DNA from: Apostichopus japonicus
Lineage: Eukaryota; Echinodermata; Holothuroidea; Aspidochirotida; Stichopodidae
NCBI RefSeq assembly: GCF_037975245.1
Contig: NC_092575.1
Span: 20,661,841-20,721,840 of the forward strand
Direction: 5' to 3'
Length of the DNA: 60,000 bases
Shown here: piece after piece, positions 57,540 to 60,000 of the stretch
How the letters are laid out: each line of letters opens with the position of its first letter
Numbering within the stretch: the stretch's first letter is position 1
Made by a program: the position numbers and the translations under genes
Notes under the pieces: model-generated
What the model saw: only the letters and a program-made list of their open reading frames with translations
Told to the model about the DNA's origin: nothing
Database searches by the model: none

Positions 57540-60000
57540 GTACTTTGAGAGGGGGAGGGGTTGGAGGGGGGGTATACAATTTTTAAGGGTCTTAATTTAA
57601 GGTCTGAATGATTCTTTATACACATGTGCGTTAAAGTATTTCTTCTGACTCTAAATCTGGAGATGTCTAGGAAACCAAATGTCCACATCAGTCGATTTAT
57701 AACATGACTGGTGGGGGTGCCCGCATAATAGTGAATTCGAGGTTATTCAGTAAAGATATATGGTCCATATTCCCTCCCTCCTCCCCCCCACCCTCATTGG
57801 TATTAAGGAGGGAATGTGGCCCTCAATACAACCCAGCGCCATCCATGCGGGTCTGGGTTAGTCTCCCAGAAAAATCTTGCACGTCAAATGGTTCATTCTG
57901 TGGCATATTTAAACGTATACGGCTGTGCCCATAGATATACTTTTGATTTGATTTTGTCAACTTGGAAAATGGGCCTGCCCTTTCCCACTTCCATTGCAAG
58001 TTCTCGAGATAAAAAACACCTTATGGAACCGCGCCCTGATTCCCAGATTAACTTCTTTTGTTGGATGTGTGGGGCGAGGGAGGGGGGGGGGAGGAAACAT
58101 TTGGTACTTATATTTTGCCGTAATGTCAATTCTCGGCAAGCTTGTCGATAACCAATTATATACAACGATCGTAAATGAAAAAGGGTCGAATGCCTACAAT
58201 CCATGAGGATTAAATTAAACGATTCAACTGATACTAGTGTAAGAGGTATACGCCATTCTCATATTTATATACATTTAAATAGAACGGTCATGTATGAGTG
58301 GAAATGGTGAGCGTACAGGAATTATGAGCAGAAGGAGGATTTTGTTTTATCATTATTGATTAAAGGGTCGGCGCTGGATAGAATGATACACGTGTGATAT
58401 AGGCCTATAATAAAAGGATGGGGGGGGGGGGTCAATACGAGCTTGCGAGGTGCAAGAAAAGACGCAGACTGGTGCCTTATCCATTAGATAGGACTATACT
58501 AAAGGAGGAGGGGGGAGGGGGAAGGTGAGCCTGCGATGTGCAAGAAAAGACGGAGACTGGTGCATAAAACATCAAATAACGTATCGTAACGGTTTCACAG
58601 TCGTGGGATGGATCCATGGTATATTAATATTAATAATTCAGAGTACATTTAGAACAATTTTGGGCAGGGGCCCTTGGCGATCCCCTAGACCCCAACCAAT
58701 AACAGCATGATATCCCCCACCCCCCCCCCCCCCCCACTTACTGTCTTACACCTCTGAGCAAAACCAAATTGCAGCTATATAGTGCTCAAGAAAAATTCCA
58801 GTACATGTTTACTTCCCCCGTCCCTTTCCCCACACCCACCCTATTTCTCCCTTACCATTTTTCAAACCTCACACTGTCAGTCTCTCAGCTACATGCTATC
58901 GGGTCTCAAGATCAATATACACCCCTCCAACTTCCCCCCCCCCCTCCCGAATAAAGTTGTATTTGCATACGCCCTTGATTCTATCGTACGGCGGCCGCGA
59001 GAATATATGTGAAGAAAGCACACGCGTTCTTCTTCACACAGCCACTCCATCGCTGTATCATGTAGGTTAATCGATTAACAGGTAACAATTCTCAGGATGT
59101 TTGTTTTGAAAAGGATGATCACATCCTGCTATATAGAAACCATCAATGTTATGAAATGGCAAAAAGAAAGTCATAATATGGTGCTGAGCATGACATAGCG
59201 TTTACAAATATGATTTTTAATATTGCAGCACACATTTAAGGCGCTAAGAATAAATAATAATTATTTATTATTATATGATTTAGGCTCTTAGATGATTTGC
59301 CGCATTTAATAAGAAAAATCATATCTTAAATATGCATTTTTAATGTACGATGATCCACTTTTACTTGGATCATTGTAGGATTTGTTGGAGGTAAACATTT
59401 CTAATGCACGGTATTCGTCAGCCGTATATCATGTGACGTCATAGTTCATGGCAAGGCAGGAGTCAAGCGTAAAGCCCAGAGCCGTATATCCTGTTTTGAA
59501 TATTATGTATGGTTTACATGATTGCTCCTGACATCTTAATATACGTTATATACGTCATAAGCATATACAACACAGCACAACTTGCTGACTTGCGTATAGG
59601 CGTAAAAGATTGTTTGGTTTAGTGTGTAGCCTACTGAAACACGGTTATTCGGCTACGCATGAAAGTTAACTATACTGCCGCTGTAAGTTTACTATACTAA
59701 GAATTATGGGAAGGCCAAAACACAAAAGCGCGAAAAATTAAGTGTGTCATTAGCTAATATACTCTTTTGTTGAACGTAACTTGTGCCGCACGTAATGTGA
59801 CGTCATAGTTCATGGAATGCATGATGCAAGCGTTAAGTCTATCGGACCTCACACTTAATATTACCTGTTTTGAAATTGGGCTTAATATTTCGTCTTTTAT
59901 AAGACATTTCACCCAGGTTAGAATCTGGTTAGAATGATTTTCTTTTCTTCATTCATCGTCGTTCAGAATGCAGGTTCACATGCCCAGCGCCGGTTATTTT
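57540..60000. other. Spacer right of RFC2
   Basis: Low-complexity G and C runs (57550, 57780, 58080, 58410-58430, 58715-58735, 58935). A partial local duplication lies at 58435-58565 (tgcaagaaaagacg.agactggtgc twice, about 100 bp apart). The edge region from 59400 has two diverged copies of a block. No coding region was supported; a divergent or rightward gene may begin beyond the window. Confidence 0.5.
59420..59890. repeat. Diverged duplicated block with a CRE palindrome in each copy
   Basis: Copy 1 (about 59422-59510) and copy 2 (about 59788-59890) share atgtgacgtcatagttcatgg, then caagcgt.aa and cctgttttgaa. Each holds a perfect TGACGTCA (59434-59441, 59798-59805), the CREB/ATF site. They may belong to the promoter region of an unseen gene to the right. 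Confidence 0.55.

Noticed and set aside
1-60000. CRISPR arrays, bacterial operons or integrated virus
   Set aside because: No direct repeats with unique spacers, no bacterial gene organisation, and no polymerase, capsid or integrase frames.

Overview
This is animal nuclear DNA. Genes are split into many short exons with canonical GT/AG borders, introns run from a few hundred bases to 13 kb, and the spacers are AT-rich and full of SINEs, MITEs and minisatellites. The gene set and the structure of the SR-repeat gene (one Srrm2/3/4-type gene with an eMIC domain on an alternative last exon) point to a non-vertebrate bilaterian. The general look, with many taggcct-type words and tRNA-SINEs, suggests a marine deuterostome, perhaps an echinoderm. 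The species assignment is inference.

Layout. 1-3960: a satellite array of about 17 head-to-tail monomers of 223-225 bp, with a decaying right edge. 4645-7826 (+): a complete five-exon Mpv17/PMP22-family gene, closest to PXMP2 (200 aa). 9370-37703 (+): an Srrm2/3/4 (SRRM) splicing-factor gene with a Cwc21 N-terminus, an SR/basic middle and two alternative 3' ends. One ends at 32965 without eMIC. The other ends at 37703 and completes an eMIC (enhancer of microexons) motif. 42109-45794 (+): a small six-exon coiled-coil gene that looks like CENP-Q. 57214-50087 (-): a complete eight-exon RFC2 gene (363 aa) with a perfect E2F palindrome just upstream. 57.5-60 kb: spacer with low-complexity tracts and two CRE (TGACGTCA) palindromes near the right edge.

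No operon-like logic links these genes: a peroxisomal membrane protein, a spliceosomal regulator, a kinetochore candidate and a clamp-loader subunit simply lie next to each other. The most interesting locus is the SRRM gene. Every coding intron is in phase 2, so each internal exon is a frame-neutral cassette. The last-exon choice decides whether the protein can promote neural microexons. An extra 33-nt exon candidate (24625-24657), with a TACTAAC branch point and a UGC just before its acceptor, lies in the 13 kb intron. All exon models were read by eye from splice sites, phase and remembered family similarity; no alignment or transcript data were available.
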